From: an uncultured Alphaproteobacteria bacterium
GTDB taxonomy: Bacteria; Pseudomonadota; Alphaproteobacteria; Methylaequorales; Methylaequoraceae
Direction: 5' to 3'
DNA length: 57,422 nt
Assembly (NCBI GenBank): GCA_902540805.1
Contig: CACBON010000008.1
Coordinates: 1 to 57,422, forward strand
Position numbers and translations under genes: made by a program. The notes under the pieces are model-generated. The model made no database searches and was not told where the DNA came from. It saw nothing but the letters and a program-made list of their open reading frames with translations. This document shows, piece after piece, positions 1 through 6,659 of the stretch; position 1 is the stretch's first letter; every line of letters begins with the position of its first letter.

Positions 1-443
1 GGTTTTACAGTATTTCCTTCGGGATCCGCAGGAACGTCTTTAGCCAGAGCAAGATAAATATCTTTTAATGATAATTCCAGCATAGGACCAGATTTAGCGT
101 TAGCCATGGCAATACCATCAAAGCCGACTTTTATCTCAGTAATATCAGTTACGCCATTTTTTGAGCATTTTTTAACTTCCTTGGATTTTATTCTTCTAGA
201 AGCATTAGTAATGTCTGGATGTTCGGTTCCTAGGCCTTTGCAGAAAAGCTTAAGACCTCCACCTGAACCCGTAGATTCAATTACAGGGGTTTTAAAACCG
301 CTTGTTTTCCCGAATCTTTCTGCCACTACTGTAGCAAAAGGATAAACTGTGGAAGAACCAACAATTTTGATTTGGTCGCGTGCTATTGATTCAGTGCTAA
401 AAGCAAATGCCAAAGCAACAATAGCAAGTGAAGATTTTTTCAT
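1..443 (-). CDS. pstS: Phosphate ABC transporter substrate-binding protein PstS, 3' end cut by window edge
   Basis: This is the periplasmic phosphate-binding component of the high-affinity Pst importer. The gene starts with an ATG at 443 and runs off the left edge, so about 147 N-terminal residues are seen. They begin with a signal peptide (MKKSSLAIVALAFAF, likely cleaved after SIA). The mature start has the family motif IKIVGSSTVYPF and then the phosphate-contacting ESTGSGGG segment and NASR. The upstream region carries three PhoB half-sites, so induction under phosphate limitation is expected. pstC, pstA, pstB, phoU and phoB probably follow beyond the left edge; that is inference from usual gene order. 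The family identification is secure. Confidence 0.95.
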   Translation of the reverse strand, partial: MKKSSLAIVALAFAFSTESIARDQIKIVGSSTVYPFATVVAERFGKTSGFKTPVIESTGSGGGLKLFCKGLGTEHPDITNASRRIKSKEVKKCSKNGVTDITEIKVGFDGIAMANAKSGPMLELSLKDIYLALAKDVPADPEGNTVK

Positions 444-504
444 ATTTCCTCTCTTTATAGTTAAAGGTTAAAAGCAAACAATAAGAAATTAAGTGCATAG
501 AAAT

Positions 505-532
505 ATGACATTTATGTTACACTTTTATGACA
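505..532 (-). promoter_or_regulatory. Pho box upstream of pstS (three 11-bp-spaced half-sites)
   Basis: Read on the minus strand there are three half-sites TGTCAT, TGTAAC and TGTCAT at plus-strand 527-532, 516-521 and 505-510, exactly 11 bp apart. This matches the PhoB box architecture (7-bp direct repeats with 4-bp spacers). It ends 61 nt before the pstS ATG, which leaves room for a -10 element and a leader. Confidence 0.9.
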
Positions 533-565
533 ATGTACTTTTATTACTTTTTACTCATTTAAGGT

Positions 566-1081
566 TCACAAATCTTTAGGTTTTGTATAAAAATTTATTT
601 TTGATACTGATTTATTAATCTCAAACCATTCTTTACACTTGAAGCTTACATTAAAAAAAGCAGAAGTTGTATATTCTTCAATAGCATTTAGATAATATTT
701 ATTGTTGCTTCCACTAAAAAAATTCTCAATTGAAGTGGAAATTAAGGGTTCATGTGATACTACCAAAACTCTGTTTAGTTTTGCGTGTAACATGACGGTA
801 TCAAATATATTTATTCCTGATGAATGATATAAGTCGTCTAAATAATAGATCTTCGGATCATTGGAAATTTTTTCTAATAATAGTTTTAATGTCTCTTTGG
901 TTCTTCTCGACGGAGAACAAAAAATTTCTTTAAACACTATTTTTTTTTCTTTTTTCTCTAAAAATTTCAGTATTTTTTCGGTTTTTTTTTTACCCTTCAT
1001 CGAAATAGGTCTTGACATATCGTCTCCATCGAAATTACTCCAATCTGACTTAGCATGCCTAATTAATGATAAATTTAGCAT
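566..1081 (-). CDS. sixA: SixA-like histidine phosphatase
   Basis: A 171-residue member of the histidine phosphatase (phosphoglycerate mutase-like) superfamily, SixA subgroup. The catalytic motif RHAKSDW is at residues 8-14, with the nucleophile His9. A second motif CSPSRRTKET follows near residue 55, and the second catalytic His is in VVSHEP near residue 109. SixA proteins dephosphorylate phosphohistidine, but the physiological substrate here is unknown. The gene lies downstream of phoA's divergent promoter region and upstream of pstS, within the Pho island. Its first codons and leader are duplicated at 6489-6630 (see repeat). No clear Pho box was found in front of it. Confidence 0.8.
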   Translation of the reverse strand: MLNLSLIRHAKSDWSNFDGDDMSRPISMKGKKKTEKILKFLEKKEKKIVFKEIFCSPSRRTKETLKLLLEKISNDPKIYYLDDLYHSSGINIFDTVMLHAKLNRVLVVSHEPLISTSIENFFSGSNNKYYLNAIEEYTTSAFFNVSFKCKEWFEINKSVSKINFYTKPKDL

Positions 1082-1190
1082 AAAGTGTAAATTAACAATT
1101 TAGATAAAAATTTAAAAGGTAAATTAAGTCATTCATGATTTATTTTAATTACTAAATATATTTTAAAAGTGTGATGGTAAAGTGTGATGG
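1051..1190. repeat. Duplicated segment, copy 1 (sixA 5' end plus leader)
   Basis: This about 140-bp stretch covers the first ten codons of sixA and its upstream region. It is matched by 6489-6630 in the same orientation. A core of about 39 bp (1093-1135 region) is identical in both copies apart from small changes at its edges. Near its right end it contains a 13-bp tandem repeat, AAAGTGTGATGGT, present about twice at 1166-1190. Confidence 0.85.
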
Positions 1191-1238
1191 AGAAACTTTC
1201 TGTATTTTAATCAATTACTTATAATTAAACGCAACTAA

Positions 1239-1293
1239 TTCAAAATCCGTTGAACTTTGCTTCATGTCCGCTCGAGTCGGACTGGGAATACCA
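1239..1293 (+). other. Fragment resembling the 3' half of a tRNA-Leu, with CCA end
   Basis: Reading forward the stretch shows TTCAAAA (like a Leu-CAA anticodon loop), then TCCG, and a variable-arm-like hairpin TGAA-CTTTGC-TTCA. Next is a T-arm with stem GTCCG/CGGAC (1266-1270, 1278-1282) and loop CTCGAGT, which matches TTCRANY at six of seven positions. It ends with a 7-nt acceptor strand TGGGAAT, discriminator A and CCA (1291-1293). No D-arm or 5' acceptor strand is present upstream, so this is not a functional tRNA. It looks like an integration-site scar or a decayed tRNA half. It could be chance, but the ordered elements and CCA argue otherwise. Confidence 0.55.
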
Positions 1294-1341
1294 TTAAATT
1301 ATTTTTCTTAAATTTGTAATATTTAAAGTTTATATTTAAAT

Positions 1342-2799
1342 ATGTTTTTATTATTATTATTTTTAATAACTTTTAGTCAATTATCAGCTAACCCACAAAA
1401 GAATTATCAAAGTTTTAATGATGGTCAATCATTTATTAAAAATCAAATTCAAAAAAAAATTAATAAGAACAAAGCTAAAAATGTGATTGTTATCGTTGGT
1501 GATGGTTATGGCATTACTACAAACTATATTAACAGATTGAATCAAGGACAAATAAATGGTGGACTTGGAGATGAATTTGTTTTACCACACGAAGAATTAG
1601 ACCATTTGGCTTTAATAAAAACTTACACTACTAATGGACAAACCCCAGATTCTGCAGGAACATCAACAGCAATACATAGTGGTATTAAAACTAAATCTGG
1701 AATTATTGGATTAACAGACAGTTCTATACGTGGCGATTGCATGTCCAAAAGAACTGAGGTGGAAAGTATTGGTGATATATTTAAAAAATTAGATAAGAGT
1801 GTTGGAGTTGTTACAAATACTAGAATTACGCACGCAACTCCCGCGGCATTATATGCCCACTCGTTTGACAGGAATTGGGAAGATGACTCCAAAGTTCCTA
1901 AAAATTGTTCACAAGATGATATAGCTTTGCAGTTGATCAATTCTGATATTGATCTTGCATTAGGTGGTGGCAAAAGACATTTCTTACCTTTAGAAAGTGT
2001 TAGTCAAAAAGGAAAAAGAACCGATTCAAGAAACCTGATTGAAGAATTTAAAAATAGCGGGGGAATTTATCTTAATAATGAAAATGACTTCCAAAACTAT
2101 AAAATTAATACTAAAAAAAGATTAATCGGTCTTTTTGCTGATTCGCATTTTCCCTATTTAGCAAAGGAAGAAAACAAACCTTCTCTTTTAGATTTGTCAA
2201 ATTTAGCTATTGAATATCTAAATAAAAACAAAAATGGTTATTATCTATTAATAGAGGCCGGAAGAATTGACCACGGACATCATGCTGGAAAACTAAATTA
2301 CGTTCTCAGACAAACCCAACAATTCAACAAACTTATTCAAAATATTATTCAAAAAGTAAATCTACAAGAAACGTTGTTAATCGTCACCGCTGACCATGCT
2401 CATTCTCTTGGCATCAATGGGTATTGTGGAAGAGGATCAAAAATAAATGGTATATGTTATAGAATTAACCCCAAAGAATCTAAACATCAAAGTAAACCTA
2501 ATTTAGGTTTAGACGGGAAACCTTTTTCAGTTGTAAACTACCTGAATGGACCTGGAAGTGTTTTTGAAAAAAAATATTTTTTACAATATGCTTTTCGAAA
2601 AAAGTTATCTGATTTTGATTATGAGGATATTGAATTTGACCATGAAGCTCTTGTACCACTTTTTAAAGAATCTCATTCTGGTTTAGATGTAGTTGCATAT
2701 GCTTCCGGTCCTTTTTCATTTCTATTAAATGGAACTATTGAGCAAAATTTTTTATTTCACGTTATTAATTATGCAATAAAAAATTCAAATATTGATTGA
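1342..2799 (+). CDS. phoA: PhoA-type alkaline phosphatase
   Basis: A secreted phosphomonoesterase that releases phosphate from organic phosphoesters in the periplasm. It has 485 residues with an N-terminal signal peptide (residues 1-17, ending QLSA). Metal and catalytic residues of the PF00245 family are visible: VGDGYG near residue 52 (metal Asp), the nucleophile serine in TPDSAGTSTA near residue 103, IEAGRIDHGHH near residue 304, TADHAHS near residue 351, and the late HSGLDVVAYASG histidine near residue 446. It is divergent from sixA. Upstream, 1303-1320 has only a weak Pho-box-like pair (TTTTCTT-4-TTGTAAT). Pho control is expected from function and location, not proven by the site. Confidence 0.93.
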   Translation: MFLLLLFLITFSQLSANPQKNYQSFNDGQSFIKNQIQKKINKNKAKNVIVIVGDGYGITTNYINRLNQGQINGGLGDEFVLPHEELDHLALIKTYTTNGQTPDSAGTSTAIHSGIKTKSGIIGLTDSSIRGDCMSKRTEVESIGDIFKKLDKSVGVVTNTRITHATPAALYAHSFDRNWEDDSKVPKNCSQDDIALQLINSDIDLALGGGKRHFLPLESVSQKGKRTDSRNLIEEFKNSGGIYLNNENDFQNYKINTKKRLIGLFADSHFPYLAKEENKPSLLDLSNLAIEYLNKNKNGYYLLIEAGRIDHGHHAGKLNYVLRQTQQFNKLIQNIIQKVNLQETLLIVTADHAHSLGINGYCGRGSKINGICYRINPKESKHQSKPNLGLDGKPFSVVNYLNGPGSVFEKKYFLQYAFRKKLSDFDYEDIEFDHEALVPLFKESHSGLDVVAYASGPFSFLLNGTIEQNFLFHVINYAIKNSNID

Positions 2800-2850
2800 T
2801 CATAATCAGCCCATTAATAGGGAAATCTAATAAAAATTTGAATCTTTAAT

Positions 2851-2868
2851 ATTTCACAATGTTGTAAC
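2851..2868 (+). promoter_or_regulatory. Candidate Pho box upstream of the DUF616 gene
   Basis: ATTTCAC at 2851-2857 and TTGTAAC at 2862-2868 are spaced by 11 bp. The second unit is identical to the half-site seen before the porin gene. The first is degenerate. It lies 57 nt before the ATG at 2926. Confidence 0.45.
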
Positions 2869-2925
2869 AAAAAAAAAATAAATTAATAAATTTTGAATTT
2901 ATAATTTTTTTATTTAGAGGTTTTT

Positions 2926-3690
2926 ATGTACATCTATACTGTCAACTTTGGAAATTATGATAGAATCTCAAATGAACATTTTTATTCAAAAAAAGTAAGA
3001 TATATTTGTTTTTATAATCAAGAAATTGAAAAAAAAGGTGAATGGGAATATGTTAAAATTAATTCATCAAAAGATAATAGATATCTATCAAGAAATTTCA
3101 AAATAAACTTTAGTAAGTATTTCCCAAAAGAATCTAATGTAATTTATGTTGATTGTAATAGGGTGATTACAGAAAAATTAATTAATTTTTCATTTGATTT
3201 TTTTGAAAAAAATTCATTTGGAGTTTTAAAGCATTCTGCAAGAAAAAGTCTTCTCGATGAGCTAATAGATTGGTACTTAATATCTGTTGCTGATGAAAAG
3301 GATCTTATAAACTTATTCAAATATTTAAAGAGGATCAAGTATATGTATGATCAACACTACTGTCCTCATTGCTGTTTAATTCTAAGAAAGAACAATATAC
3401 AAAATATTCGATTTTCTAAAGTCTGGTGGTATTATTACAAGAAATTTAACATTCGTGATCAATTACCCTTTTCTATTTGTTCCCTAAAACTTAATGCTAA
3501 ACCAAAATTATTTATCAACAAAAATTTAATTTATACCAAAAGACATTTATATTCCTACAAGAAAAAAAGAAGAAACATTAAAGCACTATCTAACTTAATC
3601 AAACAATATAATCATATCACAAATCATGATATAAATTTAACACCAGAAACATTATTGTGGAGAAACTATAAGTTGGCTAAGGAGATTTAG
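2926..3690 (+). CDS. DUF616 (TOD1/MUCI70-like) glycosyltransferase-fold protein
   Basis: A 254-residue protein. Features typical of PF04765/DUF616 are seen: an N-terminal YTVNFGNYD, then RYICFYNQ near residue 27, RNFKINFSKYFP near residue 56, the DxN-like sugar-nucleotide motif VIYVDCNRV near residue 69, and a C-terminal WWYYYKKFNIRDQLPF near residue 162. Family members are GT-A-fold glycosyltransferase-like proteins, mostly uncharacterised in bacteria. An AGAGG ribosome site precedes the ATG. The gene sits alone between phoA and the convergent olsA, inside the Pho island and behind a candidate Pho box. A role in a phosphate-free surface glycan or glycolipid is possible but is inference. Confidence 0.7.
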   Translation: MYIYTVNFGNYDRISNEHFYSKKVRYICFYNQEIEKKGEWEYVKINSSKDNRYLSRNFKINFSKYFPKESNVIYVDCNRVITEKLINFSFDFFEKNSFGVLKHSARKSLLDELIDWYLISVADEKDLINLFKYLKRIKYMYDQHYCPHCCLILRKNNIQNIRFSKVWWYYYKKFNIRDQLPFSICSLKLNAKPKLFINKNLIYTKRHLYSYKKKRRNIKALSNLIKQYNHITNHDINLTPETLLWRNYKLAKEI

Positions 3691-3842
3691 CCCCCATCAC
3701 CCCTTATCATAAGCTTAATGATTTCTAGTATTAAAAATCTCTAAATATTTTAGGCAATTTGTTTGAATTTTTTTAAAACTTTTCGATAATTTAAAAATGT
3801 TTAATACGAGCGTTAAATAGAAAAATTTTAAAAGTGTAAATT

Positions 3843-4661
3843 TTACAGGAATTTTAATTCATAAAGTTTGAGTTTATTATTAATCTTTAGAGAACGATGG
3901 TCACTATTAAGTTGTTCAGATATTTTTTCATAACAAAAAAAACATGCATCTTTTCTATTTGAGAATGAAGAAAACTTTTTAGCTTTGTGAAAGTTAACTT
4001 TAACTTCACTTGCACCCAATCCTAAGAATTTCCAAAGATGAGAAAATAGATCCATTCCTCCAAACCAAGCCAAGAAGGGTCTATAAAACTTATTCAGTGG
4101 CAGTCCATCAAGTTTATTATATGATAGTGAGACGGGTTGGATATAAAAATCTCCTAGTTCCTTTGAATCAACTATCGAAAATAAAGAGCTCTTAAACCTG
4201 AGAACGTTTGATCCATCACTAGATGTTCCCTCTGGAAAAAAAAGTACATTGGAATCTTTTTGAAGAGATTTTTCAATTAATGAAATTTGATTTCTTAATG
4301 ATCTAATATTATTTCTTTCTACAAATATTGTTTTTGCAATGGTACAAAGTTTATTAATTATTGGCCATTTTTTAATTTCTGACTTAGCGACAAAAACTGT
4401 ATTTATCAGTGATCCATATACTATTATATCCAGGTAAGATATATGATTTGAGACAAATAAAGTCCTTCTTTTCTCCGGCAAACCAGAAACATTAACTTTA
4501 ACTCCAATTATGTTTATTATGCCCTTAAAAAATAAACTAAAGAAAAAAGAAAAAAATCTTTTAGAAATTAAAGAAATAATTAAATGGATAGAAGAAATAA
4601 ATAAAATCCATGGAATCAATATTGCCAGTCTTAAAGTTGATAGTATTGGTGAGTACAGCAT
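3843..4661 (-). CDS. olsA: PlsC-family lysophospholipid acyltransferase, OlsA-like (copy 1)
   Basis: A 272-residue O-acyltransferase with an N-terminal hydrophobic segment (residues 8-50). Acyltransferase motif I is SNHISYLDI (HX4D) near residue 71, and motif III is FPEGTSSDG near residue 141. In ornithine-lipid synthesis OlsA adds the second acyl chain to lyso-ornithine lipid. PlsC enzymes make phosphatidic acid with the same motifs, so the substrate is inferred from its partner. It follows the OlsB-like gene, and its start abuts that gene's stop at 4661. A close paralogue is at 35613-36431. Known alphaproteobacterial aminolipids accumulate under phosphate starvation, which fits the location. 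Confidence 0.78.
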   Translation of the reverse strand: MLYSPILSTLRLAILIPWILFISSIHLIISLISKRFFSFFFSLFFKGIINIIGVKVNVSGLPEKRRTLFVSNHISYLDIIVYGSLINTVFVAKSEIKKWPIINKLCTIAKTIFVERNNIRSLRNQISLIEKSLQKDSNVLFFPEGTSSDGSNVLRFKSSLFSIVDSKELGDFYIQPVSLSYNKLDGLPLNKFYRPFLAWFGGMDLFSHLWKFLGLGASEVKVNFHKAKKFSSFSNRKDACFFCYEKISEQLNSDHRSLKINNKLKLYELKFL

Positions 4662-5611
4662 TAATGTGTATTTTTTAAATATAGTTGAGAGTATTTTTTT
4701 TGGATTCTTTTTGCTTCTAATATAACTAGGACATCAGTAGTATTAAACTTTTTATCCACAATTGCGCCAGAACCTACAGATGCTCCAACTCTAATGTAAG
4801 CTTTAATCAATGGGGGTAGCTTTCTAAACTCTTCATTAGAGTCGAGCAACTTTTTCTTAATTGGTTTAAAATTTACTTTTATTTGCTTTAGAGGGTTTGT
4901 TTTTAAATGATGTGGGGATGAATGAAAGTGCCTTAAGTATGAAAGTTGATTTCTAAACAAATTATGATTACTTGATGGGAAGCTTGCACAGCCAAAAACT
5001 ATATCAACCTTATTTTTAGCAATATAAGTAGCAAGCCCCCTCCATAATAGTTTTATTATTTTTCCATCCCTATAATTTTTATGAACGCACGATCTGCCTG
5101 CTTCTAAAAGCGTTAATGATTTTTCATTGGTTAACTTAGAAATATTAAACTCTGTTTGACTGTAGAATCTTTGTGATTTCATAAATTTTGGTTTTAAAAG
5201 TAACCTGTATGTTCCCACTACGTAATCGTCAGAAATTGATTTATCAATTACTACTAAGTGGTCACATAATTTATCAAATTCATCTGAATCATAATTGTTT
5301 TTTTCTGATTCACCAAAAAAACTTTCGTATCTTAGTTTCTTAACTTTGTGTATTAATTTATCTGTATCGTCGATTATTTTTAACTCAATAGAACCTTGAT
5401 TGAAATTTAGTGTTCTCGAGTGAATAGAAAAATTATTCTCAGGTTTTATTTTCTCTAATAATCTAGAATTTCTAGACCAACTTCTCACATAAATGACGTT
5501 CTTAGCAACAAATTTAACTTTCTTTAGAATTATTTTAATTTTTTCAATTCTATTATTGAACCTTGGACCTTGATTTTTTTCTTGATTGTTTTTTTTTAAT
5601 CGAAACCGCAT
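4661..5611 (-). CDS. olsB: OlsB-like N-acyltransferase of the GNAT/hemolysin family (copy 1)
   Basis: A 316-residue protein of the PF13444-type acyl-ACP-dependent N-acyltransferase family, which includes OlsB (ornithine) and GlsB (glutamine) aminolipid synthases. Conserved parts include KLRYESFF near residue 91, CDHLVVIDKS near residue 112, VVGTYRLL, LLEAGRSCVHKNYRDG near residue 167, and FGCASFPS near residue 202. The N-terminal 50 residues are basic and unique. It forms a two-gene operon with the OlsA-like gene. A Pho-box-like element lies about 50 nt upstream. The paralogue at 34663-35613 is clearly homologous along its whole length. Which amino acid is acylated cannot be told from the sequence. 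Confidence 0.8.
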   Translation of the reverse strand: MRFRLKKNNQEKNQGPRFNNRIEKIKIILKKVKFVAKNVIYVRSWSRNSRLLEKIKPENNFSIHSRTLNFNQGSIELKIIDDTDKLIHKVKKLRYESFFGESEKNNYDSDEFDKLCDHLVVIDKSISDDYVVGTYRLLLKPKFMKSQRFYSQTEFNISKLTNEKSLTLLEAGRSCVHKNYRDGKIIKLLWRGLATYIAKNKVDIVFGCASFPSSNHNLFRNQLSYLRHFHSSPHHLKTNPLKQIKVNFKPIKKKLLDSNEEFRKLPPLIKAYIRVGASVGSGAIVDKKFNTTDVLVILEAKRIQKKYSQLYLKNTH

Positions 5612-5663
5612 ATTTTGTAATAATTTGATTTACTAACTACTACATGTAGAATAACGAATATTT

Positions 5664-5692
5664 GTTTCAGTTTTATAGAATATTTATGACAA
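5664..5692 (-). promoter_or_regulatory. Candidate Pho box upstream of olsB copy 1
   Basis: On the minus strand TTGTCAT (5686-5692) and CTGAAAC (5664-5670) are 22 bp apart, two turns of the 11-bp repeat, with a poor middle unit ATTCTAT. It ends 52 nt before the olsB ATG. Confidence 0.6.
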
Positions 5693-5743
5693 AAAAGTTT
5701 GAGGAGTAGGAAAATCTTTCTAATTGAATTTTAATTCATAAAT

Positions 5744-5761
5744 TTGTAACAAAATTATAAC
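5744..5761 (+). promoter_or_regulatory. Candidate Pho box upstream of the Pycsar-like gene
   Basis: TTGTAAC (5744-5750) and TTATAAC (5755-5761) form an 11-bp direct repeat. The ATG at 5772 is only 10 nt further, so if used as an activator site the transcript would start at or beyond the annotated ATG. The site could therefore be fortuitous. Confidence 0.4.
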
Positions 5762-5771
5762 ATAGTAAGCT

Positions 5772-6320
5772 ATGGTTTCCCTAAAATCTGACCATATAGA
5801 CAAAGAGACAATTGGGATGCTTCGAACAATTCATCAAAAGCAAGTTCAATTAATCTCTCTAGCTGATCAGAAAGCCAACATACTGATGGGCGTCATCATA
5901 ATTGGCCTCAGTATAATCGCATCTAATTTTTTTAAATACGACTATCAAAATAATTCCCATACACAAAATTTTTTAATTTTGTGTTTTTCATTGTTTGAGC
6001 TAATTTCTCTATTATTTGCTGTTTGGGTTATTACACCAAGATTGGTTAAGGAAAAAAAAAATCAGGAAATAAGTAAAAGTAAAAATCCTTTATTTTTTAT
6101 GGAATCATCAAATATTAGCGAGGAGAAATATGTAAAGTACATGCTTGAACAGATTAAAAGTCCTAAAAGAGTATATGAACTTATGCTAATTGATTTTTAT
6201 CAAATAGGGTTTGTTCTTAAGGAAAAATATAAATATTTAAGTATTTCGTATATGCTAGCAATTCTTGGAATTGTTCCTGCAGTGATTTTAATAATTTTAG
6301 TTTTCCTTGAAAAAAGTTAA
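5772..6320 (+). CDS. PycTM/DUF5706-like membrane protein (Pycsar-effector-like)
   Basis: A 182-residue predicted membrane protein. It has an N-terminal amphipathic helix with LADQKANILMGV near residues 30-41, which resembles the signature of the Pycsar-effector transmembrane family (PF18967). Three hydrophobic segments lie at about 36-55, 66-88 and 156-179, and a charged loop lies between the second and third. In Pycsar anti-phage systems such proteins are activated by cyclic nucleotides made by a neighbouring cyclase. No nucleotide cyclase is present nearby, so this is an orphan and its function is not known. It is isolated, divergent from olsB, and has a possible Pho box. Confidence 0.55.
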   Translation: MVSLKSDHIDKETIGMLRTIHQKQVQLISLADQKANILMGVIIIGLSIIASNFFKYDYQNNSHTQNFLILCFSLFELISLLFAVWVITPRLVKEKKNQEISKSKNPLFFMESSNISEEKYVKYMLEQIKSPKRVYELMLIDFYQIGFVLKEKYKYLSISYMLAILGIVPAVILIILVFLEKS

Positions 6321-6433
6321 AAATGATTAATTAATCAGAGAAATTTTTAATATGATTCTTTTATATTAATTGTTAAAATCTTATTTCGTATTGTTAATGA
6401 AGCTATTGAAAATTTCACTGCTAACTGACTATA

Positions 6434-6480
6434 TGTTCTTAAAAATCCGTTAAACTTTGATTCATTTACGTCCTAGTTCA
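6434..6480 (+). other. Degenerate second tRNA-Leu 3'-half-like stretch
   Basis: AAAATCCGTTAAACTTTGATTC (interrupted here only for length) at about 6441-6463 matches 1241-1262 with two or three changes. Here it is preceded by CTTAAAA, which would be a Leu-TAA-like anticodon loop. The T-arm and CCA end are decayed beyond recognition. The support is its similarity to copy 1. Confidence 0.35.
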
Positions 6481-6519
6481 ATATAACTTGGCATGCCTAA
6501 ATAACGATAAATTTAGCAT
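6478..6519 (-). pseudogene. Remnant of the sixA 5' end
   Basis: On the minus strand an ATG at 6519 opens MLNLSLFRHAKLY and then a TGA stop (6478-6480). The intact sixA begins MLNLSLIRHAKSD. The remnant keeps the RHAK catalytic motif but ends after 13 codons, so it is a non-functional partial duplicate. Confidence 0.8.
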
Positions 6520-6630
6520 AAGATATGGCTAACAATTTAGATAAAAATTTAAAAGGTAAATTAAGTCATTCATAATTTTTTCTATTAATAAATATATTTT
6601 AAAAAAGTGTGAGAGTGAAATGCGTGAGAG
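6489..6630. repeat. Duplicated segment, copy 2 (sixA 5' end plus leader)
   Basis: Same-orientation match to 1051-1190. The leader part is better conserved than the short coding part. The tandem GTGTGATGG repeats of copy 1 correspond here to diverged GTGTGAGAG/GCGTGAGAG units. Confidence 0.85.
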
Positions 6631-6659
6631 TAAATTGAGACTCTTAATGAAAGTGTCTT

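Larger units (their letters stand above)
6321..6659. other. Intergenic region with tRNA-like and sixA remnants
   Basis: This 339-bp gap between the Pycsar-like gene and the 3' end of ppx contains no intact gene. It holds a degenerate tRNA-Leu 3'-half-like stretch (about 6434-6480), a 13-codon remnant of sixA, and the duplicated sixA leader. No convincing terminator was seen. Confidence 0.7.

Noticed and set aside
1166-1190. CRISPR-like or minisatellite repeat
   Set aside because: Just two 13-bp units; no further copies or spacers.
1264-1284. Hairpin GTCCG-CTCGAGT-CGGAC read as an anticodon arm of tRNA-Ser(CGA)
   Set aside because: Position 37 and the surrounding sequence do not fit an anticodon arm, while the following seven bases, A and CCA fit a T-arm and acceptor end.
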